Assembly: GCA_050011775.1 (NCBI GenBank)
Contig: JBEKIL010000003.1
Coordinates: 232,003 to 296,002, forward strand
Origin: CAVZMI01 sp050011775
GTDB taxonomy: Bacteria > Bacteroidota > Ignavibacteria > UBA10030 > CAVZMI01
Length of the DNA stretch: 64,000 nt
Direction: 5' to 3'
Both the position numbers and the translations under genes were made by a program. Below the pieces are notes generated by a model. It was not told the DNA's origin and searched no databases. It saw only the letters and a list, made by a program, of their open reading frames with translations. Positions 26,131-34,913 of the stretch are shown piece by piece; within the stretch, counting starts at the first letter, position 1, and the number at the start of each line of letters is the position of its first letter.

Positions 26131-26328
26131 TGAATGATCGCTCCCCGGAAAAGTGGATACACAAAGAGTCTGTGATGGCATGAAAGCCATGCCCAGCATG
26201 TGGTGATGTCCAACAGAAGGGTGATGTGTCGGTTTGAATATGCGAAATGTATTACAATCGCAGAAGGTCTCATTTATGAATAGGGGAAGGTCAACACACA
26301 ATTTTGTAAATCAGAGGGCCTCAAGCCC
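26131..26328. other. Intergenic stretch, possible insertion-sequence remnant
   Basis: 198 bases without a gene. It holds a CCCCGGAAAAGTGGATACAC segment that looks like an IS3-type terminus and a hairpin (GGCATG-AAAGC-CATGCC) near 26176. No transposase could be read. The identification is weak. Confidence 0.25.
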
Positions 26329-27732
26329 GTGCCAGAATCATTTTGGGTACGATGTATGGCGAAATTAAAGTTATTATGGACAGTTCTTCTTTTAATGAAA
26401 AGACCTGTCAGCAACATAAAAAAAACGATCGATAAGTCATTAAGGGGCACTCGTTTCTACCGTACCAAGGCTCCTATTGAAAGAACAACTATGGGAGCCG
26501 AAATAAAAACAAATGGAAGCACATTTCGTGGTTCTACCTCCATTTTATTTATCGGACATGATGCCTTGCTGGCAGGAGCGCAAGTTTTACTTCTTAGTTT
26601 AATCAAATGGCTTAGCGAAAATACGGGGATAGAAATTAAAATAATACTTCTCCGTGGCGGTGTGCTTCTTGGCAGGTTTAAAAAAATTGCACCTGTTTTG
26701 ATATGGAAAGATTTTATTGGCAAATATCCTGACGAAGAAAAAAGGAGAAGGATCTTAAATAAATTTGTCGGAAAGCCTGATTTGATTTATGGAAATACCG
26801 TGCTTTCATCAGCTATTTATGATGAGTTGAAGTATCTTCATGTTCCTTATGTGACGCATGTTCATGAGCTTGAAAAGTCGATAGAAAGGTATGTTGAAAA
26901 AACCACTATTGAAAAAATGCGACTATTTACCCATAACTTTATCGCTTGTTCGAATCCGGTCGGATTGAATCTGAAAAACAATCACAATATTGACCCTGGA
27001 AAAATCACAACGATTCACGAATTCATAGAAGAGAGGGAAATAGATTTCACTCATCCCAAGAAAGATCTTCAAAAAAAACTGGGCTTAATTAAAAACGGAT
27101 TGATTGTTCTTGGTTGCGGCACAATATATTGGAGGAAAGGTGTTGATCTTTTCATTGAAACCGCCTTGATTTTAAAACGAAAAGGCCTCTCAAACTTCCA
27201 TTTTTATTGGATAGGAGAACAAGTTTGGGATTCAGATCCTGCCTCTCAAATGATTTGTTCCTGGGATGAACTCGAACTCAAGATGCTTCATAATGGACTA
27301 AAGAGCCACATTACTTTCCTTGGAGTGAAAGATAATGTCTTTGATTATTTCCTTGCAGGTGATCTGTTTTATTTGCCTTCCAGGGAGGATCCATTCCCAC
27401 TGGCTTGTCTTGAAGCGGCTCAATGCAGTATTCCTGTTATTTGTTTTAAAAATGCAGGGGGAATGCCCGATTTTGTCGAAGATGACGCGGGGTTTGCTGT
27501 CTCCTACGAAGACGTCAATGAAGCGGCCGAAAAAATAATTTACTTGAATAACAATCGTGGCAGATTAAGAGAGCTTGGTGCGACAGCAAGGGAAAAATTT
27601 CTTTTACGCCATCGTTTGGATATCGCCGCTCCTAAAATTCTCGATTTTTGCCAAAAAGTTGTAAACCTGCAACCGGCTATTTCAACTATCGTCCCGAATT
27701 GTAATCGCCAAAAGTACTTCGAAAAAAAATGA
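26329..27732 (+). CDS. Family 4 glycosyltransferase
   Basis: 467 residues (GTG start; ATG at 26356 is possible). A basic N-terminal 65 residues precede the GT-B fold: LFIGHDALLAGAQVLLLSLIKWL (acceptor domain), GCGTIYWRKGVDLFIETA (donor domain start), FLGVKDNVFDYFLAGDLFYLPSREDPFPLACLEAA, with E-DPFPLACLE as the EX7E-type donor site. AT-richer than the genes on either side. Probably a soluble enzyme; specificity unknown. Confidence 0.9.
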   Translation: MPESFWVRCMAKLKLLWTVLLLMKRPVSNIKKTIDKSLRGTRFYRTKAPIERTTMGAEIKTNGSTFRGSTSILFIGHDALLAGAQVLLLSLIKWLSENTGIEIKIILLRGGVLLGRFKKIAPVLIWKDFIGKYPDEEKRRRILNKFVGKPDLIYGNTVLSSAIYDELKYLHVPYVTHVHELEKSIERYVEKTTIEKMRLFTHNFIACSNPVGLNLKNNHNIDPGKITTIHEFIEEREIDFTHPKKDLQKKLGLIKNGLIVLGCGTIYWRKGVDLFIETALILKRKGLSNFHFYWIGEQVWDSDPASQMICSWDELELKMLHNGLKSHITFLGVKDNVFDYFLAGDLFYLPSREDPFPLACLEAAQCSIPVICFKNAGGMPDFVEDDAGFAVSYEDVNEAAEKIIYLNNNRGRLRELGATAREKFLLRHRLDIAAPKILDFCQKVVNLQPAISTIVPNCNRQKYFEKK

Positions 27733-27820
27733 AACGGTTTCCTAAATAAGACATTCAAATGCGTATGGTGAAAGACAGTCTATTTATAGTAATCAGGGAT
27801 TGATTGGGACTGTTCTATAA

Positions 27821-27993
27821 AAGTTAATTACGGGACAGACTATAAATGTCCGTGGTAATGGCGAAGCCCTGGGTGATTATAAATATATTGCCGATGCTGT
27901 ATCGACACTATCTGGATATCTCGAGTTTCGCTTGAAGAAGGTGTCGCTCGCACCGTGAAGTGTTGGTGTTCGAAAAAGGGAGAAAGGCGATAT
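27821..27993 (+). pseudogene. Remnant of an NAD-dependent sugar epimerase/dehydratase, C-terminus
   Basis: After a stop at 27818 the frame reads KLITGQTINVRGNGEALGDY then KYIADAVSTLSGY, and after an apparent one-base deletion near 27918 continues in another frame as RVSLEEGVARTVKCW, the C-terminal signature of extended SDR epimerases (typically SLEEGVARTVEW). The N-terminal 250 or so residues are missing. The second frame runs straight into the methyltransferase start at 27994. Confidence 0.6.
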
Positions 27994-28923
27994 ATGGAAA
28001 ACGATAATATAATAAAAGCTGCGCAATACTGGGATAAGAATGTGCATATACGCGATAAAGCCTCTACACAGATGATTAATTGGTTGAACTCTCCACTTGT
28101 CGGAAAATACTGCCTCAATAAACTCAAGGTTGGAGATAAGATTATGAGCGTTTTCCAGTGGTTGCCGTGGGTCAAAGAAAAATACATACCGGAAGTTTTG
28201 GATTATGGGCTTTCTTTTGGGTGCGGTGATGGCACGCTTGAGCGGCAGGGATTATCAATGAATATATGTAAAGAGTTTGACGCCTTTGATATATCTAAAC
28301 GATCCATAAGCATCGCTGTGGAGGAAGCTAAGAAGAAGGGGGTATCCAACAGATTACATTATCAGGCTGCAGATATAAATCATATTAAACTCGAAACCGA
28401 TAAATACAATATTGTTTTTTTTAACTCTGCTATGCATCATTTTCATAATTTAGAACATGTGATAAAGGAGACTCAAAAAAGCCTGGGAAAAAATGGATTG
28501 CTTGTCGCTAACGAGTTTATCGGGCCATCACAGTTTCAATGGACAGAAAAACAACTGCAAATCATGAATGAGCTTTTACAATTATTACCGCTAAGACTTA
28601 GATATGAGGTTACAACAGGTCGAACAAAATTGACGATTGACAAGCCGACTGTTGAGCATATGAATACGAATGATCCGTCCGAAGCAATACGTTCTGCGGA
28701 GATAATAACTTTTCTTGAAAACTCATTTGAGATTATTGAGAGGGTTGACTTTGGCGGAACCATCCTACATTATTTATTGCATGGAATTATTGATAATTTT
28801 GATGCATCCAGGGAGGATGATATTGATATTCTAAAAATGTTGGGCTATATAGAAGATATTTTGATTAGAGAGAGTGTGTTGTCGAGCGATTTTACGATTA
28901 TAGTCGCAAGAAATAAAAAGTAG
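27994..28923 (+). CDS. Class I SAM-dependent methyltransferase
   Basis: 309 residues from ATG 27994 (GGGAGAAAGG upstream); an upstream GTG at 27955 belongs to the epimerase scar. SAM-binding motif I is LDYGLSFGCGDGTLER, the acidic ribose contact lies in FDAFDISKRSI, and VFFNSAMHHFHNLEHVI is the post-motif region. Probably methylates a sugar or glycan terminus. No membrane segment. Confidence 0.85.
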   Translation: MENDNIIKAAQYWDKNVHIRDKASTQMINWLNSPLVGKYCLNKLKVGDKIMSVFQWLPWVKEKYIPEVLDYGLSFGCGDGTLERQGLSMNICKEFDAFDISKRSISIAVEEAKKKGVSNRLHYQAADINHIKLETDKYNIVFFNSAMHHFHNLEHVIKETQKSLGKNGLLVANEFIGPSQFQWTEKQLQIMNELLQLLPLRLRYEVTTGRTKLTIDKPTVEHMNTNDPSEAIRSAEIITFLENSFEIIERVDFGGTILHYLLHGIIDNFDASREDDIDILKMLGYIEDILIRESVLSSDFTIIVARNKK

Positions 28924-29043
28924 GTGTCTGTTTACTGTCCAAGTTTCGAAAAGGATTGCGGCACAGGTGACGTGTGATATAATAATACATTCGAAAGGTA
29001 TGCGATTATTCAACACTATCAATGATGCGACGGTGGAGTTACT

Positions 29044-29850
29044 ATGCAGGAGTTGTATATGAATTCAGAATACATAGATTTAAGCGCTGAAAAAGAGAAA
29101 TTAATGCTGGAGTATCCGGAGGAATCGTTAGAGTTCAATTTGCTTAAGAAGGTCAAAGGCACGATATCTAAAAAAGATGATATGTACTTTGGGAATGCCG
29201 ATCATTATTTAAAGGTTGGTTTGTCGGCGATTCAGTGTATTAACGATTCCATCAGTAACGTTGAGAATCCCAAGATTATTAATATTCTTGATATGCCTTG
29301 TGGTTATGGAAGGGTGCTGAGGTTCTTATGCCAACGATTTCCAAATGCAAATCTCGCTGCTATGGATATAGTTGAAGAAGGGGTCGATTTCTGTACGCAT
29401 ACGTTTGGGGTTCAGGGAATCTATTCTAAAAAGAGACTAGACTTATTAACATTCGGGAGTAAATTCGATCTAATCTGGTGCAGTTCATTAATAACACATC
29501 TAAACGCAATATTTGCGGTTGACCTGCTTAATTTTTTCAACCGACACCTTTCTGTTGGCGGGCTTCTCATTTTCTCTTCGCACGGTAAGTTTGTCTGGGA
29601 AAATATTAAAGATGGCAAAAATACCTATGGTCTGGAAAAAGGAGGGGTCTCGCAATTAATCTGTTCTTATACAGAATCAGGATATGGCTACGCCAATTAT
29701 CCGGGGCAGGTGGACTACGGTATTTCCGTCACCTCAACAGAATGGCTGCGAGGTCGATTCAATAAAATACAAGGCTGGAAAGAGATTTATTGTAAAGAAC
29801 AAGGATTGGATAACAATCAGGATATTTTCTGTATTCAGAAAAACTGTTGA
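29044..29850 (+). CDS. Class I SAM-dependent methyltransferase
   Basis: 268 residues. SAM motif I is NILDMPCGYGRVLRFLC, motif II LAAMDIVEEGVDF, and FDLIWCSSLITHL is motif IV. ATG 29044 is preceded by GGTGGAG; an in-frame ATG at 29059 is less well placed. The C-terminal half (FSSHGKFVWENI, YGISVTSTEWL) is typical of glycan-locus methyltransferases. Acceptor unknown. Confidence 0.83.
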   Translation: MQELYMNSEYIDLSAEKEKLMLEYPEESLEFNLLKKVKGTISKKDDMYFGNADHYLKVGLSAIQCINDSISNVENPKIINILDMPCGYGRVLRFLCQRFPNANLAAMDIVEEGVDFCTHTFGVQGIYSKKRLDLLTFGSKFDLIWCSSLITHLNAIFAVDLLNFFNRHLSVGGLLIFSSHGKFVWENIKDGKNTYGLEKGGVSQLICSYTESGYGYANYPGQVDYGISVTSTEWLRGRFNKIQGWKEIYCKEQGLDNNQDIFCIQKNC

Positions 29851-29869
29851 ATGCTTCTTAATATATAGA

Positions 29870-31621
29870 ATGCTAAAAAGATTCCTTGCTATATTTATTC
29901 GTCGGTTCAATCTGATAAAGCGATTGTCCGTTCCTTTTCCGGAAACACGATTTATCTTTCCTTTATGGTTTTGGGTAATCTTGTTTGTGTCAGCGATGAT
30001 AAAGTTATGGTTGGTAAGTGCGCAAACAATGCCTGCTTATTATTCACCGCATGATGATGAGCTTTTCTTAAAACTTGCGCGACACATAGCTTCGGGCGGG
30101 TGGCTTGGAGAGTATAATAATGTAACATTAGCAAAAGAACCGTTCTATCCCTTCTGGATAGCTGTAATGTTTTGGTCGGGAGTGCCGCTTTCCCTTTCCC
30201 AACATCTTCTCTATGTTTGTACCTGCGTGGTATTCATAATCGCAATACGGCCATTACTTCGAAATATGGCGCTGCCTTTTCTTTTTATCTACTTCGCGCT
30301 ATTGTTCCATCCAATCAGCTATGATACCGCTGTCATGGCAAGAGTGATTCGTGAAGGAATTTATGTATCGCTTGCGTTATTGGTGTCGTCATTTGCGATA
30401 GGCATTTTATTAAGAAAAGATGTATCCTTAAAAGTGCTCATAAAGTGGAATATCGGTCTGGGGCTTTCCTTTGCTGCTTTATGGTTGACCAGAGAAGAAG
30501 GTGTATTGATATTGCCTTCTTTGTTTCTTTTGTCGGGCGCTTCGTTTGTTTCTATCCTGTTATTTTCTAAGAATAAAATAAGGCGTATTATAATATACTG
30601 TATTCCAATAATTCTTTTTATTGGCATAATAACTTTGGTGGCAGGAGTAAATAAATTATATTATGGTGTTTTTACTACCTGTGAAGAGAAACAACAGGAT
30701 TTTGTCGATGCGTATGGTTCTTTGTTGCGTGTCCAGCCGAGACAGTTTCAGCAATATCTTCAAGTTCCTCGTGAGACCCGGGAACGCATTTATGCCGTAA
30801 GCCCTGCGTTTATGGAACTGCGTCAATTTTTAGAAGGAGACCTTGGGAAAGCATGGGGGAAATATGGTCCCTATGCCGGGAAAGATATTAGTACTCATTT
30901 TAATTGGGCATTGCGAGACGCGGTCGTGCTGGCAGGATACGGCTCGTCCGGGGATGTCGCAGCGAGGTATTACCACCGCCTATCTTCAGAGGTAAACAAC
31001 GCATGTGATAAAGGTTTACTCGAGTGTTATGGACGACATAATTCTTTAGTGCCTATATGGCGCACAGAATACCTTAAACCTCTACTTTCTACTTCCGTAA
31101 GGACGGCGTTTTCAGTTATTCGTCTGGATAATTTTGTAGTTGGGCCATGCACGCCAAGCAATGGTCCGGATGAAATAATTTATTTATTTGAGGATATTAT
31201 GCGAAGCAGAATCTCACCAAGGCAGAATGATCTTCCGGTGTTGCCTTATCTACAGCGGGTAGATTCATTAAAAATGAGCGCATTGAATTTATTACTTTCG
31301 TGCTTTCGTTTTTTTATGTTTATTTTTACTTCATTAGGAATTGTTTCATACGTCTGTCATATAGTAATAATTTTTATGAAGCGTAAGGTTAGTTTTACAT
31401 TTATCATAATGACGGCATTGTTACTTTATGTCCTCGCTAGAATCTTTTTGGTTTCACTGCTTGATGTAACCACATGGCCAAATATAGCACAGGATTTGAC
31501 CTATCGCGCATCACTCTACCCTTTGTTTACGGCTTTTTCTTCGTTATCAATATTAGCTCTAATTTTAAAAAATGGAGAAAAATATACTTTTTCATTTAGT
31601 TCGTTTAAGTTAAAAAGATGA
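29870..31621 (+). CDS. GT-C-like polytopic membrane protein
   Basis: 583 residues from ATG 29870, just after the previous stop. About ten membrane segments. Between the first two helices is YYSPHDDELFLKLARHI, an external loop with an Asp pair as in GT39/GT-C transferases that use polyprenyl-phosphate sugars. A large external loop (about 320-510) is hydrophilic. Function as a lipid-linked-sugar glycosyltransferase is an inference; no specific family was recognised. Confidence 0.75.
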   Translation: MLKRFLAIFIRRFNLIKRLSVPFPETRFIFPLWFWVILFVSAMIKLWLVSAQTMPAYYSPHDDELFLKLARHIASGGWLGEYNNVTLAKEPFYPFWIAVMFWSGVPLSLSQHLLYVCTCVVFIIAIRPLLRNMALPFLFIYFALLFHPISYDTAVMARVIREGIYVSLALLVSSFAIGILLRKDVSLKVLIKWNIGLGLSFAALWLTREEGVLILPSLFLLSGASFVSILLFSKNKIRRIIIYCIPIILFIGIITLVAGVNKLYYGVFTTCEEKQQDFVDAYGSLLRVQPRQFQQYLQVPRETRERIYAVSPAFMELRQFLEGDLGKAWGKYGPYAGKDISTHFNWALRDAVVLAGYGSSGDVAARYYHRLSSEVNNACDKGLLECYGRHNSLVPIWRTEYLKPLLSTSVRTAFSVIRLDNFVVGPCTPSNGPDEIIYLFEDIMRSRISPRQNDLPVLPYLQRVDSLKMSALNLLLSCFRFFMFIFTSLGIVSYVCHIVIIFMKRKVSFTFIIMTALLLYVLARIFLVSLLDVTTWPNIAQDLTYRASLYPLFTAFSSLSILALILKNGEKYTFSFSSFKLKR

Positions 31622-31625
31622 TATT

Positions 31626-31766
31626 ATGGCAGGAGGCAATTATGCCTGTGAATTACTTTACATTACTTACAGAAGAAAGAATGCACGCGTGATTATTTAT
31701 GATAGTTTTACTTCAGGTAAAATACGGCAACTTGAAGGCTTAAAGATATTAGAATACATATTCTGA
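31626..31766 (+). pseudogene. Possible remnant of an NAD-dependent epimerase, N-terminal part
   Basis: A 46-codon frame contains KNARVIIYDSFTSGKIRQLEG, which resembles the second beta strand and cofactor-discriminating loop of extended SDR epimerases (usually VIVLDNFSTGKRENLE). The glycine-rich dinucleotide loop before it is garbled (MAGGNYACELL), consistent with frameshifts. It lies in a 218-base gap between a GT-C-like gene and a GT2 gene. Confidence 0.45.
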
Positions 31767-31839
31767 GGAAAAAATAATCGTCATCATGAGAAAATCTCAG
31801 TACCGGCGACGGGGAAATTATAGGTACTAGGAGTCACAG

Positions 31840-32994
31840 ATGAGTAAAATTGAACTGACAATTTTGATGCCCTCACTTAATGAGTCGGCAACTATTGCTA
31901 AGTGTATACGAAAGGCGCGTGGGTTTCTTGATCGGGAAGGAATTCATGGAGAGGTTTTAGTTGCAGACAACGAGAGCACCGATGGATCGCAGTCAATTGC
32001 CGAACAATCGGGCGCTCGAGTCATCCATGTCGAACAAAAAGGGTATGGAAGTGCGCTGCTTGGGGGGATTCAGGCAGCAAGGGGCACCTTCGTAATCATG
32101 GGAGATGCTGACGATAGTTATGATTTCGCTAATCTTAAACCCTTTGTCGATCGACTGCGAGAAGGGTATGACCTGGTAATGGGGAACCGTTTTAGAGGAG
32201 GCATTGCCCCGGATGCTATGCCTTTTCTCCATCGCTATCTCGGCAATCCGGTTCTTACCTGGCTTGGAAAGATATTATTCCACAGTCCATGCGGTGATAT
32301 TTATTGCGGACTTAGGGGATTTAAGCGGGAGAGTATATTGGACCTCGATTTACGGACAACGGGAATGGAATTTGCAATCGAAATGATTGTAAAAGCACCG
32401 CTTCGTGGAATGAAAATAACTGAAGTTCCCACAATGTTATCACCGGACGGGCGGGGCCGACCACCTCATCTCCTGACGTGGAGAGACGGGTGGCGGAGTC
32501 TCCGCTTTCTCATCTTATATAGCCCCACGTGGTTATTCCTGTATCCCGGATTTGCACTCATGGCGCTGGGTATCGTCGGCGGGTCTGTGTTGATTTTTGC
32601 CGGACCTCTAAAAATCGGCTCTGTGTATCTGGATATTCATTCGCTGCTCCTTTCAAGTCTTTTGGTTATTCTTGGTTTTCAATCTATTTCATTTGCTTTT
32701 ATAAGCAAATTATTTGCTATAACGGAAAAACTGTTGCCACAGAGCCAACGATTTACAAAGCTGTTTAGGTTTTTTACATTGGAAAAAGGATTAATAACGG
32801 GATTTATCGAGGTATTTTTTGGTTTCGCGGGAATGGCCTATGCGGTGATCTTATGGGGTGAGCGATCTTTTGGTGAGCTCAACGCTTCCCAGATGATGCG
32901 TGTGGTGATCCCGGCATTCACTTTTTTGGCTCTTGGCGTTCAAACAATTCTAACAAGTTTTCTCTTAAGTTTCATTGGACTAAAAAGGCGATGA
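31840..32994 (+). CDS. Membrane-anchored family 2 glycosyltransferase (DPM1-like)
   Basis: 384 residues. GT2 domain with ELTILMPSLNESATIAKCI, VADNESTDGS and the metal site MGDADDSYDF (about residue 87-96), then NRFRGGIAPDAMPFLHRYLGNP, characteristic of polyprenyl-phosphate glycosyltransferases. Four C-terminal hydrophobic segments (about 230-384) anchor it. ATG is preceded by TAGGAG. It overlaps the next methyltransferase gene by 4 bases (ATGA), so the two are translationally coupled. Confidence 0.88.
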   Translation: MSKIELTILMPSLNESATIAKCIRKARGFLDREGIHGEVLVADNESTDGSQSIAEQSGARVIHVEQKGYGSALLGGIQAARGTFVIMGDADDSYDFANLKPFVDRLREGYDLVMGNRFRGGIAPDAMPFLHRYLGNPVLTWLGKILFHSPCGDIYCGLRGFKRESILDLDLRTTGMEFAIEMIVKAPLRGMKITEVPTMLSPDGRGRPPHLLTWRDGWRSLRFLILYSPTWLFLYPGFALMALGIVGGSVLIFAGPLKIGSVYLDIHSLLLSSLLVILGFQSISFAFISKLFAITEKLLPQSQRFTKLFRFFTLEKGLITGFIEVFFGFAGMAYAVILWGERSFGELNASQMMRVVIPAFTFLALGVQTILTSFLLSFIGLKRR

Positions 32995-33611
32995 AGATTA
33001 TTGATCTGCTGCACGAGAAATTTATTTACCAGCGGCGCATAAAAATCCTTGCCTGTCATCTTGCGAAACTCATCCCTCAAAATGCCAGTGTGTTGGATGT
33101 CGGTTGTGGCGATGGCCTGCTTGACCGGACGATAATGACTCTCCGTACCGATATAACAATCTGTGGAATAGATGTTCTCATACGCGGGAATTCACATATC
33201 GCCATCAGGGAGTTTGATGGAAAAAACATTCCGTTCGATAGTTCAAGATTTGATGTCGTAATGTTTATCGATGTGCTTCATCATACAAAAAATCCTGAGG
33301 ATTTACTAAAAGAAGCAGTGAGAGTGTCGCGGGGAATACTTGTGTTGAAAGATCATCTCAAGCACGGAATATTTGCAGGAACAATACTGAAATTAATGGA
33401 TGATATCGGCAATTATCGACATGGTATTAATCTGGTCTATAATTACTTCACAAAAAAAGAATGGGATAAAACATTTGCATCGCTTGGATTATCTGTAACC
33501 GATTGGGACACCATGGTCCGTTTGTATCCTTGGCCGTTGAGTTTAGTTTTTGGTCGAATTCTCCATTTCATTGCGAGGTTGAATCTTCCACAGAAATATT
33601 ATTTACAATAA
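32991..33611 (+). CDS. Class I SAM-dependent methyltransferase
   Basis: 206 residues. SAM site SVLDVGCGDGLLDRTIM, ICGIDVLIRGN, and FDVVMFIDVLHHTKNPEDLLKEAVRVSRG are standard Methyltransf_11 features. Start ATG lies within the end of the upstream GT2 gene (ATGA overlap). A second methyltransferase gene follows after 14 bases. Probably decorates the same glycan. Confidence 0.87.
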   Translation: MKIIDLLHEKFIYQRRIKILACHLAKLIPQNASVLDVGCGDGLLDRTIMTLRTDITICGIDVLIRGNSHIAIREFDGKNIPFDSSRFDVVMFIDVLHHTKNPEDLLKEAVRVSRGILVLKDHLKHGIFAGTILKLMDDIGNYRHGINLVYNYFTKKEWDKTFASLGLSVTDWDTMVRLYPWPLSLVFGRILHFIARLNLPQKYYLQ

Positions 33612-33625
33612 CAGGGATATCAACA

Positions 33626-34174
33626 GTGCGAAAGCTGGATCGAGCAATACAGCTGTTGCGTATAAAAAAAGCTATTCAATTCATACCTGACGGAGCATCT
33701 GTCCTGGATATAGGTTGCATGGAAGGCGAATTGTTTAAGTATCTTGGTGATCGCATTGGATCGGGTATTGGTGTGGATCCGAGACTTCCGTTCCCTGTTT
33801 ATACACCTCACTATGAACTTATCCCCGGACGATGGCCCGAAGATGTACCTCCGGCTATGGCGTTCGACGTGGTAACCCTCCTTGCGGTCATCGAGCACTT
33901 GCCCGAAGATATACTTGCAATCTTCAATTCGCGGTGTGCTCGGATGATGAAACCGGGAGGTCGATTGATCCTCACGGTTCCTTCCCCATTTGTTGATGTT
34001 TTGTTGCGTGTCCTTATGACTTTGAGGCTCATGGATGCTATAGCGTTTGAAGAACATCATGGTTTTGTTCCGGAAAATATTTTTGAATTTATTGGTCCGC
34101 CATATTTTCGTCTATATCATCATGAACGTTTTGAATTTGGGTTTAATAATATATTTGTATTCGCAAGAATCTGA
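33626..34174 (+). CDS. Class I SAM-dependent methyltransferase, short
   Basis: 182 residues from GTG 33626; an upstream in-frame start at 33503 would read through the preceding gene in another frame. SAM site SVLDIGCMEGELFKYLG, then VDPRLPF and FDVVTLLAVIEHLPEDILAIF. The AIEHLPE post-motif is typical. Tandem with the methyltransferase just upstream. Confidence 0.83.
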   Translation: MRKLDRAIQLLRIKKAIQFIPDGASVLDIGCMEGELFKYLGDRIGSGIGVDPRLPFPVYTPHYELIPGRWPEDVPPAMAFDVVTLLAVIEHLPEDILAIFNSRCARMMKPGGRLILTVPSPFVDVLLRVLMTLRLMDAIAFEEHHGFVPENIFEFIGPPYFRLYHHERFEFGFNNIFVFARI

Positions 34175-34248
34175 ATTCTAAATTGTAAATTCTTTGAAAA
34201 CGAGTTTACCGCAGCGCTTTGAATTCTAATCACTAATCGATTTAAATC

Positions 34249-34314
34249 ATGATTGTTCTTCAAGACGGACAAATTGCCAATGAAGGAAATGCTGAAGAGA
34301 TGATTTCCTGGTAA
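34249..34314 (+). pseudogene. Duplicate scar of the wzt 3' end
   Basis: 22 codons read MIVLQDGQIANEGNAEEMIS then W and a stop. This matches the end of the short Wzt (VIVLQDGQIVNEGDPQAMIAW); 24 consecutive bases are identical (34251-34274 and 23715-23738). The rest of the gene is absent. As a direct repeat of wzt it brackets the 10.5-kb cassette 23794-34248. Confidence 0.8.
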
Positions 34315-34315
34315 A

Positions 34316-34579
34316 GTGGAAGGAGCTGAATGCCAACAATGGGAGATGATTTTTATGGGCCATTTTGAAAAAATCTGCTCCTCTTTGTTTGATGGATTAC
34401 TCGATAGAGGTTCCCATGGCCCGCTCTGGCTTAGAGAACCGGAGATTGCAAAAATAGTACAGGATGCACTTCTTTTTAGAGATAGGAAAGTGTTTACTCT
34501 TATCGCACATAGTATAATGCCGAACCATGTGCACATGGTATTTGAGCCGACGAATGTAGGTCGACTCGCCCGCCTTTAG
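34316..34579 (+). pseudogene. Truncated REP-associated tyrosine transposase (RAYT, Y1_Tnp)
   Basis: The frame contains FDGLLDRGSHGPLWLREPEI, then VQDALLFRDRKVFTLIAHSI and MPNHVHMVFEPT, the core of RAYT/IS200-like transposases with the HUH-type motif NHVHMVF. The N-terminal part and everything after the motif, including the catalytic Tyr helix, are missing; the frame is cut by the REP palindrome starting at 34554. Nonfunctional. Confidence 0.8.
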
Positions 34580-34659
34580 GCGAGGTCTCGTTCCGCGATA
34601 ACGGAACGGACTGAGTCGACCTCGACCAAAGAAGGTCGAGACGGCGTCTCGACCTACAT
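34554..34659. repeat. REP/BIME-like palindromic element
   Basis: Outer inverted repeats ATGTAGGTCGA (34554-34564) and TCGACCTACAT (34649-34659) enclose further hairpins: CTCGCC/GGCGAG, CGTTCCG/CGGAACG and GGTCGAGACG/CGTCTCGACC. The clover-like set directly follows the truncated RAYT gene, its expected partner. Confidence 0.8.
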
Positions 34660-34913
34660 TACTTTCATATAGCATCTACGCATCATGAAGTTCGCCGGAA
34701 TGAGGTCCTGGTTTAAATCAGTCTAAATATTAGTGCTTTAATATTAATTAAGAAATCATTATATTTATAAAAGAATTTACGACTTGTAAATTCTTTATTA
34801 AAATCTATTTTAGTAATATACAAGGATGCCGGGTACTGAAGATACTCCACTGTAAGAGTATAACTGCCCTGAATTCCGATCAGCAATAATGGTTTTTATA
34901 GTAAGGATGGAAA
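34660..34913. terminator. AT-rich gap with a perfect 10-bp hairpin (34771-34795)
   Basis: The stem AAGAATTTAC/GTAAATTCTT has a 5-base loop. It is AT-rich and followed by only a short T-poor tract, so intrinsic termination is uncertain. The rest of the gap has no gene; the last bases hold AAGGATGG, a weak ribosome site for the next gene. A promoter may lie here but none stands out. Confidence 0.35.

Noticed and set aside
33620..34060. 146-codon minus-strand frame
   Set aside because: Opposite a methyltransferase gene with clear SAM motifs; its product shows no family features.
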